A stretch of 32,483 nucleotides of DNA from Thermoplasmatales archaeon (GTDB taxonomy: Archaea > Thermoplasmatota > E2 > UBA202 > JdFR-43). The stretch lies in assembly GCA_014361245.1 (NCBI GenBank), contig JACIWB010000012.1, positions 1-32,483 of the forward strand. Reading direction: 5' to 3'. Positions within the stretch are counted from its first letter, which is position 1, and every line of letters starts with the position of its first letter. Positions 25,121 through 32,483 of the stretch are shown here, one piece after another. A model generated the notes under the pieces. It had not been told where the DNA came from and searched no databases. It saw nothing but the letters and a program-made list of their open reading frames with translations. A program made the position numbers and the translations under genes.

Positions 25121-26391
25121 AGAATGTGCTTATCATAGGCGGGGGCGTTGCTGGCATCCAGGCGGCGCTTGATTTAGCGGATAGGGGAATACATGTCTAT
25201 TTAGTTGAAAAGGAGCCAAGCATTGGCGGGAGAATGGCTTTGCTTGATAAAACGATGTCAACAAATGATTGCAGTATATGCATTCTTGCTCCCAAGATGA
25301 ATGAATGCGCATCCCATCCCAACATAGAAATTCTTGAATATTCTGAAGTTGTTGGATTGAATGGCAGTGCTGGAAATTTCAAGGTTAAGGTTAAAAGGAA
25401 GGCAAAATATGTTGATGCGAGCAAATGCACTGGATGCGGAGATTGTATGGAGAAATGCCCAACGGAGGTGCCAAATGAATATAACAGCTATATAGATAAA
25501 AGGAAGGCTATTTTTCTTCCATTTCCTCAATCTGTTCCAAGGAAAGCAACAATTGATAAAAGGTATTGCTTGAAGTTGAATAAGAATAGGTGCGGGCTTT
25601 GCCAGAAAATATGCAAGGCAAAAGCAATAGATTATAGCCAGGAAGATAAGATAGTTGAGTTAAATGTTGCTTCAATAATAGTTGCAACTGGCCTTTCAAC
25701 ATACGAACCATATGATATTAAAGAGTATGGTTATGGAAAATTTGCAAATGTTCATACCTGGATTGAATATGAAAGGTTAATAAATGCATCAGGCCCAACG
25801 CATGGGCATTTAAAATGCGCTCCAGATGGAAGAAGGCCGAAGAAAATTGCATTTATTCAATGTGTTGGATCAAGAGATGTTAAAAGGTGTGAGTGGTGTT
25901 CTTCTGTTTGCTGCATGGTCTCAATAAAGAGTGCAATGCTTGCAAATGAGCATTACAATGACATTGAATCCTTCATATTCTATTCAGATTTAAGAGTTTT
26001 CAGCAAAAGATTTTATGAATACAGCAAGAGAGGAGAAAAGGACTACAAAATTACTTACATTCATGCCCGCCCAGGAGAAATAAAAGAAGACAAAAATACA
26101 AGAAATTTAATAATATATTATGAAGACGAAAATGAAGGAAAAGTAAATGAGCTGGAAGTGGAAATGGTTATTCTTGCTACACCTATAATGCCATCCAAAA
26201 GCAATCTTGAAATTTCAAAAATTCTTGGAATAGAGCTTGATGATTATGGATTTATTAAAACAGACGGAGTTAGCACAACAAGGCAGGGAATTTATGCTGC
26301 GGGCTGTTGCTGCGCTCCCAAGGATATAACAGAAAGCGTGTATCAGGCAAGCGGTGCCGCATGCATGGCGGCGGAGTGGTGCCATGCCTAG
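25117..26391 (+). CDS. HdrA-like flavoprotein 1 (short, QmoA-like)
   Basis: 424 residues, starting directly with the FAD Rossmann motif VLIIGGGVAGIQAALDLADRG, without the N-terminal Cys domain of full HdrA. HdrA features include the NDCSICILAPKM Cys segment and HPNIEILEYSEV. The 4Fe-4S motifs are CTGCGDCMEKCP and a second, altered one, CGLCQKICKAKAI. Further conserved parts are IAFIQCVGSRD, CSSVCCMVSIKSAM, and the C-terminal GIYAAGCCCAPKDITESV. Size and architecture resemble QmoA of sulfate reducers. Overlaps the upstream gene by ATGA and the next by 8 bases. The flavin here is the likely bifurcation site or an electron relay. Confidence 0.88.
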   Translation: MKNVLIIGGGVAGIQAALDLADRGIHVYLVEKEPSIGGRMALLDKTMSTNDCSICILAPKMNECASHPNIEILEYSEVVGLNGSAGNFKVKVKRKAKYVDASKCTGCGDCMEKCPTEVPNEYNSYIDKRKAIFLPFPQSVPRKATIDKRYCLKLNKNRCGLCQKICKAKAIDYSQEDKIVELNVASIIVATGLSTYEPYDIKEYGYGKFANVHTWIEYERLINASGPTHGHLKCAPDGRRPKKIAFIQCVGSRDVKRCEWCSSVCCMVSIKSAMLANEHYNDIESFIFYSDLRVFSKRFYEYSKRGEKDYKITYIHARPGEIKEDKNTRNLIIYYEDENEGKVNELEVEMVILATPIMPSKSNLEISKILGIELDDYGFIKTDGVSTTRQGIYAAGCCCAPKDITESVYQASGAACMAAEWCHA

Positions 26392-28054
26392 GATTGGGGT
26401 TTTTGTGTGTGATTGTGGAACGAATATAGCGGGTTTTTTGGATGTTCCTGCAGTATGTGAATATGCAAAGAGTTTGCCAGATGTAGTTTATGTAAAGGAA
26501 AATATGTATACCTGCTCAAATGCTGGTTTGCAGGAAATAATGAATGCAATTAAGGAGCATAACCTTGATAGAGTTGTTGTTGCATCCTGCACTCCCCGCA
26601 CTCATGAGCCACTTTTTAGAAAGGCATGTGAGATGGCTGGACTGAATAAGTTTCTTTTCGAATTCGTGAATATACGCGACCAATGCTCATGGGTTCATCA
26701 AAAGGAAAGGGAGAAAGCTACAGAAAAGGCAAAGGATTTGATAAGGATGGGTGTTGCAAAAGCCCGTCTTCTTGAGCCACTTGAAGAAATAAAAATACCT
26801 GTTGAAAGAGCATGCCTTATTATAGGAGGAGGAATTTCTGGATTAACTTCAGCTATCGCTCTTGCAAAACATGGAATAGAGGTGCATTTGGTTGAAAAAG
26901 AAGAAAGACTCGGAGGAATTTTAAATAATATATACAGGGTTTATCCAGAAGATGAGCCAGCGAGGAAAATTTTAGAAAATATCATGGAAGAGTTAAAAAA
27001 ATACAGAATAAATATATATTTAGCGAGCGAGGTTGAAAAAGTAGATGGGTATATAGGTAATTTCAATGTAAAAATAAAGGGAAAAACAAACAAAGAAATA
27101 AAGGTTGGAACAATAATTGTTGCAATTGGGGCAAGACCATATCAGCCAATGTATATGTATAATTATCAGGAATATGAAAATATAATAACTCAAATAGAGC
27201 TTGAAAAAATGCTTAAAGAAGGAAAAATAAAAGGAAAGAATTTTATCTTTATACAGTGCGTCGGCGGGAAGGGGGAAAGGGTGAGATATTGTTCGAGGAT
27301 ATGCTGCATGAATTCAATAAAAAATGCAAGAATAATAAAGAAAATGATTCCAGATTCAAATGTTTATATAGTTCATAAAGGTTTGCAGACATATGGAGTT
27401 GAATATGAAGAATATACGAGGAAGGCAAGGGAGGAAGGTGTTAGATTTATAAGAGTAGCAGATAACATTCCAACAGTTTCATCAATTGAAAGAAGAGATG
27501 GAAAAATTGTTGTTGGTTTTCATCATCCAGGGCTTAGAAGAAAAATTGAATTGCAAGGTGATTTAGTAATTCTCTCAACCCCTCTTGTAGCGGGTGAAGA
27601 TGCAAGGAAAATATCTCAAATGCTAAAAGTCCCTCTTGGTTTGGATGGCTTTTTCTTTGAAGCACATGTTAAGCTTCGCCCAGTTGATTTCGCAACAGAT
27701 GGAATATATATGTGCGGCTCGTGCAGGGCGCCCGCTAGCGTTGAGGAGGCAAAAATACAGGCTATGGCTGCTGCTGGAAGGGCACTGATTCCTATGGTAA
27801 ATGGTTTTGTTAAAGTTGAGCCATATACACCATATATTGATGAGGGAAAATGCAGGGCTTGCGGGATGTGCGTTGAAGTTTGTCCTTATGGAGCAATGAG
27901 AATTGTTGAAAAGAATGGAAGGAGGATTGCAGAAAATATACCCGCTGCTTGCAAGGGTTGCGGGGCATGCTCATCTTCATGCATACATAAGGCAATTGAT
28001 ATGAGACATTTCAGAGATGGCCAGATAATTGCTGAAATAGAGGTGATAGATTGA
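26384..28054 (+). CDS. HdrA-like flavoprotein 2 (full N-terminus, QmoB-like)
   Basis: 556 residues from the ATG at 26384, with MPRIGVFVCDCGTNIAGFLD as expected for an HdrA start; ten residues of upstream frame lie inside HdrA1 and are rejected. The N-terminal domain (~1-140) includes VVASCTPRTHEPLF. The FAD domain begins CLIIGGGISGLTSAIALAKHG (~145). Then IFIQCVGGKGERVRYCSRICC and FATDGIYMCGSCRAPASVEEA. Two C-terminal 4Fe-4S motifs: CRACGMCVEVCPYGAM and CKGCGACSSSCIHKAI. It differs strongly from HdrA1, so they are paralogues that probably form a heterodimer. In QmoB the MvhD domain is fused at the C-terminus; here MvhD is the next gene. Confidence 0.89.
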   Translation: MPRIGVFVCDCGTNIAGFLDVPAVCEYAKSLPDVVYVKENMYTCSNAGLQEIMNAIKEHNLDRVVVASCTPRTHEPLFRKACEMAGLNKFLFEFVNIRDQCSWVHQKEREKATEKAKDLIRMGVAKARLLEPLEEIKIPVERACLIIGGGISGLTSAIALAKHGIEVHLVEKEERLGGILNNIYRVYPEDEPARKILENIMEELKKYRINIYLASEVEKVDGYIGNFNVKIKGKTNKEIKVGTIIVAIGARPYQPMYMYNYQEYENIITQIELEKMLKEGKIKGKNFIFIQCVGGKGERVRYCSRICCMNSIKNARIIKKMIPDSNVYIVHKGLQTYGVEYEEYTRKAREEGVRFIRVADNIPTVSSIERRDGKIVVGFHHPGLRRKIELQGDLVILSTPLVAGEDARKISQMLKVPLGLDGFFFEAHVKLRPVDFATDGIYMCGSCRAPASVEEAKIQAMAAAGRALIPMVNGFVKVEPYTPYIDEGKCRACGMCVEVCPYGAMRIVEKNGRRIAENIPAACKGCGACSSSCIHKAIDMRHFRDGQIIAEIEVID

Positions 28055-31047
28055 AGATACTTGGACTGCTGTGTAACTGGTGCAGTTATGCGGGAGCAGA
28101 TTTAGCGGGAGTAAGCAGATTTCAATATCCTCCAAACATAAGAATTGTTCGTGTTATGTGTTCAACGAGGGTTGAGTCATCTTTTATTATTGAAGCATTT
28201 TTAAAAGGAGTTGATGGAGTGCTCGTCGGAGGTTGTCATCTTGGAGATTGCCATTATGTTACTGGAAATTATTATACGATAGGAAAAATTTATGTTGCAA
28301 AAAAATTGCTGAAGTTTGCTGGCATTAATCCTTCTCGTTTAAGGCTGGAGTGGATTTCTGCAAGCGAGGGAGAGAAGTTTGCAAGGGTTGTTGAAGAATT
28401 CACAAAGGAAATAGAAGGCTTAGGTCCTTTAAAAAATGAGTTAAAGGATGATACCCTTCTTAAAGTTGCATATAATGTTTCTCTTAAACCAAGGGCAAGA
28501 ATTATTGCATCAAAGCATAGAATGCTGTCTTTTGAAGGAAATAAATACGGTGAAATTTACACTGGCTATGAATTTGATAGAATAAGTGATGAAATTTTAA
28601 AAGATGAAATGAATATAGAGGCAATAAAATTTTTATTAAAAGAAGAAAAATCCTTCGAGGAAATTTCAAGAATAATTGATAAAAAAGTTTTGTATTTCTA
28701 TTTATTGGATTTGATAGAAAAAGGAGAGGTATCTTTTAGAGAGGAAAATGGAAGGTATTTATTTTCGATAGCAAATAAAAAAGAAGAAAAAAGCGAGCCA
28801 TTAATATTTAATGGAAATATAGCCAAGCATGCCCATATTATAATTGGAGGGGGAGCTTATGGAATAAATAAAGCAGTTGAAATTGCAAATAAAGGAGAAA
28901 ATGTTGTTATTGTTGAAAGATTTCCTTCAATAAATAAATATACGATAAGAAAGCATGCCTCTTCTCTAGAAAATGGTTGCAAATATGAGGAATTTTTAAA
29001 TTTATTAAAGGAGGGAAAAATAGCCATTTTAAATAATTCAATTTTAAAAAGCATAAATGATGGAATTGTAAGGATAATAAAATATGCTAGCAGGGTAAAT
29101 GAAAATTGCAATAACTGCAATATATGCTATGAAGTATGTCCATTGAGGACAGTTGATAGAGAGAGAACCCTTTTTTCGAGAAAAGCTGTTTATGGCAGAG
29201 ATGGATTGCCATGCACTTTCTTCCTTGAGAGAGAAAGCCCTTTCTGCCAGACAAATTGTCCAGCTCATGTAGATGTTCGCGGATATGTGGCGAGGATTGC
29301 TGAAGGAGATTTTGAAGGGGCTTTAAATCTGATAAGGGAGCGTCTGCCGTTGCCAGGCGTGCTTGGGAGGGTGTGCCCTCATCCCTGTGAGGAAATTTGC
29401 AGGAGAAATGGAATTGATGAGGCAATTTCGATAAGATTGCTGAAGAGGTTTGTTGCGGATTGGGAATGGGAGAGCAAGGGAAAAATCGAGCTTGGAAGGA
29501 TGCCAGCAAATGAGAATAATATATATAAAGTGGCTGTAATTGGCTCGGGTCCCGCTGGCTTGACTGTTGCATACGAACTTGCAAGGATGGGATATAAAGT
29601 TAAAATTTTTGAAGCTTTACCAGTTGCTGGAGGAATGCTTGCTGTTGGCATCCCCTCTTATAGACTTCCAAAGGATGTGCTTAAAAGAGAGATAGATGCT
29701 ATTCTTGAAATGGGTGTTGAAATTCAGCTGAATTGCAGGATTGGCGAGCAAATATCTTTTGATGAATTGAGGAAAAATTACGATGCTGTATTCATAGGAG
29801 TTGGAGCCCATAAAAGCAGAAAAATGGGGGTGGAAGGAGAAAATTTGATAGGAGTTATATCAGGTGTTGATTTTTTAAGAGAGGTAAATATATATCCTGA
29901 AAATGTTCGTGCCATCATCTCTGGAAAGAAAGTAGTTGTTGTCGGAGGAGGAGATGTTGCAATAGATGCTGCAAGATGCGCAATAAGGTTTGGATGCGAT
30001 GTAACAATTTTATACAGGAGAAGCAGGAATGAAATGCCAGCTCGGGAGGAGGAAATAAGGTATGCAGAGGAAGAAGGAGTAAATTTTCGCTTCCTAACCG
30101 CCCCATTAAAAATTGTTGGGAAAGAAAGTGTGGAAAAAATTGAATGCATTGAAATGGAGCTCGGCGAAGCAGATGAAAGCGGGCGCAGGAAGCCAGTGCC
30201 AAAAAAGGGAAGTAATTTCTTTATTGAAGCGGATATTGTTATCTCCGCCATAGGACAGCAATCAGAACTTGAATTTTTACCAGATGAAATAAAGAAAAAC
30301 GGGCGCATTTTAGTTGATGAAAATACTGGAGCAACTCCTCTGCCTGGCGTGTTTGCTGGAGGTGATGCTGTTAGCGGGCCATCAATAGTAATAGAAGCAG
30401 TTGCATGGGGGAGAAGGACTGCAAAGGCAATAGATGCATATCTGCACGGCAAGAAAATAGAATTTGACCCAGTTGAAAGAAATATAAATAGGGCAATAGC
30501 TAGCTATGAAGATGTTGATTTGATGAAAAGAAATGTTGTCCTATCTATATTTGAAAAGAAGGAAAGAAAGAAGGTTGAAGAAATAGACATTGAAGAAAGG
30601 AGAAGCACATTTAAGGAAGTTGAAAAAGGATTTGATAAAAAGAGGGCGATTGAAGAAGCTTCTCGCTGTCTTGCCTGCAGAGCTTGTTTGGGCTGCGGGA
30701 TATGCGGGAATGAATGCATGAGGAATGCCATTGATTATGAAGAAAAGGAAAAAGAGATTGAAATAATTGCAAAATCAATAGAAATTGATCCAGAGATAAG
30801 ATTCAACTATGAATTTTTTACCCCTTTTGAAATTGAGGATATGCTTGATTTAGGGATAATCATGAATTTTAATGGAGAAAAATTAAAGAAATTATGCTTC
30901 CTGAATTTTGAAGAAAATAAATATTTTGAAGAATTGAAGAAGAGAATTATTGCAAGCGGAATTGAGATAGCTGATGATGCAGATTTTAAAGTAGATTTCC
31001 GCTATTCTGAGAGCGATTATTATAAAAAAATTAGGAGGATGATTTAG
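28051..31047 (+). CDS. MvhD - wHTH-like - degenerate HdrA - GltD/NfnB fusion protein
   Basis: 998 residues, TTG start after a strong AGGTGAT ribosome site, overlapping the HdrA2 stop. Domains in order: MvhD/FlxD (1-125) with CNWCSYAGAD (8/11), MCSTR (37), GGCHLGDCHY (62/67); winged-helix-like segment (185-240); degenerate HdrA-like Rossmann unit with IIIGGGAYG (263-271) and Cys cluster CNNCNICYEVCPL (353-364). Then a complete GltD/NfnB-type flavoprotein (~385-850): Cys-rich SPFCQTNCPAHVDVRGYVARI and CPHPCEEIC, FAD motif VAVIGSGPAGLTVAYEL (494-510), NAD(P) motif VVVVGGGDVAIDAARCA (628-644), and second FAD-binding GVFAGGDAVSGPS. A C-terminal Cys cluster CLACRACLGCGICGNEC (~872-888) precedes a ~100-residue tail. 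With the FlxA/NfnA-like protein, this would supply an Nfn-like flavin module physically joined to the Hdr complex. Confidence 0.84.
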   Translation: MKILGLLCNWCSYAGADLAGVSRFQYPPNIRIVRVMCSTRVESSFIIEAFLKGVDGVLVGGCHLGDCHYVTGNYYTIGKIYVAKKLLKFAGINPSRLRLEWISASEGEKFARVVEEFTKEIEGLGPLKNELKDDTLLKVAYNVSLKPRARIIASKHRMLSFEGNKYGEIYTGYEFDRISDEILKDEMNIEAIKFLLKEEKSFEEISRIIDKKVLYFYLLDLIEKGEVSFREENGRYLFSIANKKEEKSEPLIFNGNIAKHAHIIIGGGAYGINKAVEIANKGENVVIVERFPSINKYTIRKHASSLENGCKYEEFLNLLKEGKIAILNNSILKSINDGIVRIIKYASRVNENCNNCNICYEVCPLRTVDRERTLFSRKAVYGRDGLPCTFFLERESPFCQTNCPAHVDVRGYVARIAEGDFEGALNLIRERLPLPGVLGRVCPHPCEEICRRNGIDEAISIRLLKRFVADWEWESKGKIELGRMPANENNIYKVAVIGSGPAGLTVAYELARMGYKVKIFEALPVAGGMLAVGIPSYRLPKDVLKREIDAILEMGVEIQLNCRIGEQISFDELRKNYDAVFIGVGAHKSRKMGVEGENLIGVISGVDFLREVNIYPENVRAIISGKKVVVVGGGDVAIDAARCAIRFGCDVTILYRRSRNEMPAREEEIRYAEEEGVNFRFLTAPLKIVGKESVEKIECIEMELGEADESGRRKPVPKKGSNFFIEADIVISAIGQQSELEFLPDEIKKNGRILVDENTGATPLPGVFAGGDAVSGPSIVIEAVAWGRRTAKAIDAYLHGKKIEFDPVERNINRAIASYEDVDLMKRNVVLSIFEKKERKKVEEIDIEERRSTFKEVEKGFDKKRAIEEASRCLACRACLGCGICGNECMRNAIDYEEKEKEIEIIAKSIEIDPEIRFNYEFFTPFEIEDMLDLGIIMNFNGEKLKKLCFLNFEENKYFEELKKRIIASGIEIADDADFKVDFRYSESDYYKKIRRMI

Positions 31048-31988
31048 ATTTCTCCCGCCCAGTATGGCTTCCTCACATATTCATAAATCTTCTGGGACGC
31101 TATTGCTCCATGGGCAGCGCCAACGATAAGCAGGCGGAAGGCTCCTCGCACAATGTCACCAACTGCAAAAACTCCTTCAACATTTGTTCGCTGCATTGCA
31201 TCTGTTATTATATAGCCTCTCTCATCTGTTTTTATTCCGAGTTCAGCAAACATCTCTGTATTTGGCTTGAGACCAACTGCAAGAACTATTTTATCAACTT
31301 TCAGCGTTTTTCTTTCTCCTGTTTTATTATTGAAAAGAACCGCTTCCTCCACTTTATCCTTTCCTTTTATTTCTTCAAGCTCGGTATTTAGCATTATGTT
31401 TATTTTGCTTTCTTCCATCTTCTTTACATTTTCATCTAATGCGCGGAATTTATCTCTCCTGTGTGCTATTGTTATTTCCTCTGCTAAATCAACAAGATCA
31501 AGAGCTGCATCAACCGCGGTATCTCCTCCTCCAACAACAAGAACTCTACTTCCTATAAAATCCTCTCTATGAGTAACATAATAATAAACTCCTTTTCCTT
31601 CTTTATTAAATCTTGTCTCACCAGGTATTCCAAGTTCCTGAGGCCTTGTTCCAGTTGCTATAACAATTGTTTTTCCATGGTATTCATTCTCCTCTGTTTT
31701 TACAACTCCTCCTTTCTCTATTTTAATAACTCTTTCCCTTACCATTTTAATGTATTTGCTCTCCCTTGCATGCTTTATCCATCTTCTAACTAGCTCAATT
31801 CCAGTTATTCCGTCTGGAAAGCCGGGATAGTTTGGTATTACTTTGTTTGGATATAGAGTTGCTGGCAAACCGCCCCATTTTCCACCTTCAAGAACAAGTG
31901 TCTTAAGCATTCTACTTGCACACATGATAGCAGTTGTCAAGCCAGCAGGCCCGCCTCCAACAACTATAACATCATACATTTCTTCCAT
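31044..31988 (-). CDS. Thioredoxin-reductase-fold flavoprotein lacking the CxxC (ferredoxin/NAD(P)H reductase-like)
   Basis: 314 residues from the ATG at 31988, with GGGGAT in front; a TTG at 32000 is a weaker start. FAD motif DVIVVGGGPAGLTTAIMCAS, ATGTRPQELGIPG, NAD(P) motif VLVVGGGDTAVDAALDL, and the C-terminal GVFAVGDIVRGAFR. Where thioredoxin reductases have the redox Cys pair before the NAD(P) motif, this protein has Y-V-T-H (GVYYYVTHRED), so it cannot reduce thioredoxin by the usual dithiol mechanism. Proteins of this type include TrxR-like ferredoxin-NADP reductases. It converges on the Hdr cluster with overlapping stops, and could interconvert reduced ferredoxin and NAD(P)H for it. 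Cofactor preference is unknown. Confidence 0.8.
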   Translation of the reverse strand: MEEMYDVIVVGGGPAGLTTAIMCASRMLKTLVLEGGKWGGLPATLYPNKVIPNYPGFPDGITGIELVRRWIKHARESKYIKMVRERVIKIEKGGVVKTEENEYHGKTIVIATGTRPQELGIPGETRFNKEGKGVYYYVTHREDFIGSRVLVVGGGDTAVDAALDLVDLAEEITIAHRRDKFRALDENVKKMEESKINIMLNTELEEIKGKDKVEEAVLFNNKTGERKTLKVDKIVLAVGLKPNTEMFAELGIKTDERGYIITDAMQRTNVEGVFAVGDIVRGAFRLLIVGAAHGAIASQKIYEYVRKPYWAGEI

Positions 31989-32129
31989 GATAATCCCCAA
32001 AATATATACGGATTTAATTTATTATTTTTGCGATTAATCCTCGTGGTGATGTAGCGTAGTTACTGAAAAAATTTGGTAAAGTATTTTTATAGAATTTTCT
32101 TATAGGTAAATTAGTTGGGAGGGGAAAAA

Positions 32130-32483
32130 ATGCAACACCCTAAGAAGAAAAAATTGTGTAAGCTTTCTCCTAATATCTTAGTAGAGGCTATACAAACATT
32201 TTTAGAAAAAGAATATGACGGGAAAAAATACGATGAAGCAGAAAGATGCCCCCACTGCAAATCAAAGAATTTTTATCTACACAGTTTTAGAAAAAAGACA
32301 TTTTGTATTTTAATAAAAGAAAATGGATTTAAAGAAATAGATGTTAAAATAGGAGTATTTAGATGCAAAAACTGCAATAAATTCTTTGTTGCATTGAATA
32401 CACCTTTCTATCAAGGATGTAAATATGGAAAGCCTATAGTTGACCTCTGTTTATGGATGACAGCTTCAATGCCATATAATAGA
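32130..32483 (+). CDS. Zinc-ribbon transposase, 5' part, cut by the window end
   Basis: 118 residues from an ATG preceded by GGGAGGGG; the frame runs off the end. It contains a zinc ribbon with CPHC (40/43) and CKNC (82/85) and the segment TPFYQGCKYGKPIVDLCLWM then PYNR. This is the layout of the N-terminal region of several archaeal transposases, where the ribbon precedes a helix-turn-helix and DDE domain. The catalytic part lies outside, so the family is not fixed. No clear inverted repeat was found in the 129 bases upstream, which are AT-rich. It is unlike the decayed transposase at 10525. Confidence 0.6.
   Translation, partial: MQHPKKKKLCKLSPNILVEAIQTFLEKEYDGKKYDEAERCPHCKSKNFYLHSFRKKTFCILIKENGFKEIDVKIGVFRCKNCNKFFVALNTPFYQGCKYGKPIVDLCLWMTASMPYNR

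Noticed and set aside
29087-30452. Long minus-strand frames inside the MvhD-NfnB fusion
   Set aside because: They are antisense shadows of strongly motif-supported plus-strand coding sequence.
22807-31047. Methanogen heterodisulfide reductase proper
   Set aside because: No mcr, mtr or hydrogenase genes are visible; the CoM-S-S-CoB substrate is therefore not assumed.
31044-31988. Thioredoxin reductase call for the convergent flavoprotein
   Set aside because: The CxxC is replaced by Y-V-T-H, so a dithiol mechanism is not supported.
32001-32129. Left terminal inverted repeat of the last transposase
   Set aside because: Only AT-rich sequence and no convincing repeat was found; the other end lies outside the window.
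1-32483. tRNA, rRNA and CRISPR arrays
   Set aside because: I looked through the intergenic gaps and saw no cloverleaf, rRNA segment or regular direct repeats. A covariance-model scan would be decisive.

Overview
The window is archaeal and AT-rich. Markers include aEF-1beta, aIF5A with a hypusine site, RPA with its COG3390-type partner, a tandem-repeat tRNA-splicing endonuclease, Trm-G10, Trm56 and archaeal type II/IV secretion proteins. TATA-like boxes sit about 21-27 nt before many start codons, so many transcripts look leaderless; other genes have GGTGAT-like ribosome sites. A secreted C25 (gingipain-type) peptidase, exported acyltransferase-like and amidotransferase-like proteins, feoAB and a large Hdr-type redox cluster suit a protein-degrading anaerobe. 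I infer a Thermoplasmatota-like lineage, for example a sediment heterotroph of the Marine Benthic Group D kind, but no rRNA is present to confirm it. I saw no methanogenesis genes, hydrogenase, rRNA, tRNA or CRISPR array.

Layout. 1-1182: 3' part of a C25 peptidase gene. 1179-5998: mostly RNA and translation genes (Trm-G10, aEF-1beta, a 53-residue zinc-ribbon protein, a PUA protein, EndA), together with purQ and a secreted amidotransferase-fold protein. 6026-8479: an exported C45-like hydrolase with a PQQ-type beta-propeller and a C-terminal membrane anchor. 8500-10509: feoB and feoA, with two DtxR/IdeR-like operators in front. 10525-11101: a decayed transposase with hairpins. 11213-13286: RPA and RPA-associated protein. 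13326-15018: a stand-alone Lrp-type effector domain, a small membrane protein, a nitroreductase and a gamma-carbonic-anhydrase-like protein. 15087-17266: Trm56-HD fusion, agmatinase-family protein and aIF5A. 17361-22556: archaeal GspF-like and GspE-like secretion proteins, divergent from a HerA-like ATPase.

The most striking region is 22807-31988. Six co-directional, mostly overlapping genes encode a flavin/NAD(P)/[2Fe-2S] reductase (FlxA/NfnA-like), a 2[4Fe-4S] protein, an HdrC-HdrB fusion, two different HdrA-like flavoproteins (QmoA/QmoB-like sizes), and a 998-residue protein joining an MvhD domain, a wHTH-like segment, a degenerate HdrA-like segment and a complete GltD/NfnB-type flavoprotein. 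Converging on it is a thioredoxin-reductase-fold flavoprotein without the CxxC, probably an NAD(P)H:ferredoxin-type reductase. I infer a soluble electron-confurcating or bifurcating complex linking NAD(P)H, ferredoxin and a disulfide-like acceptor, replacing the hydrogenase used by methanogens. The window ends in the 5' part of a zinc-ribbon transposase gene.
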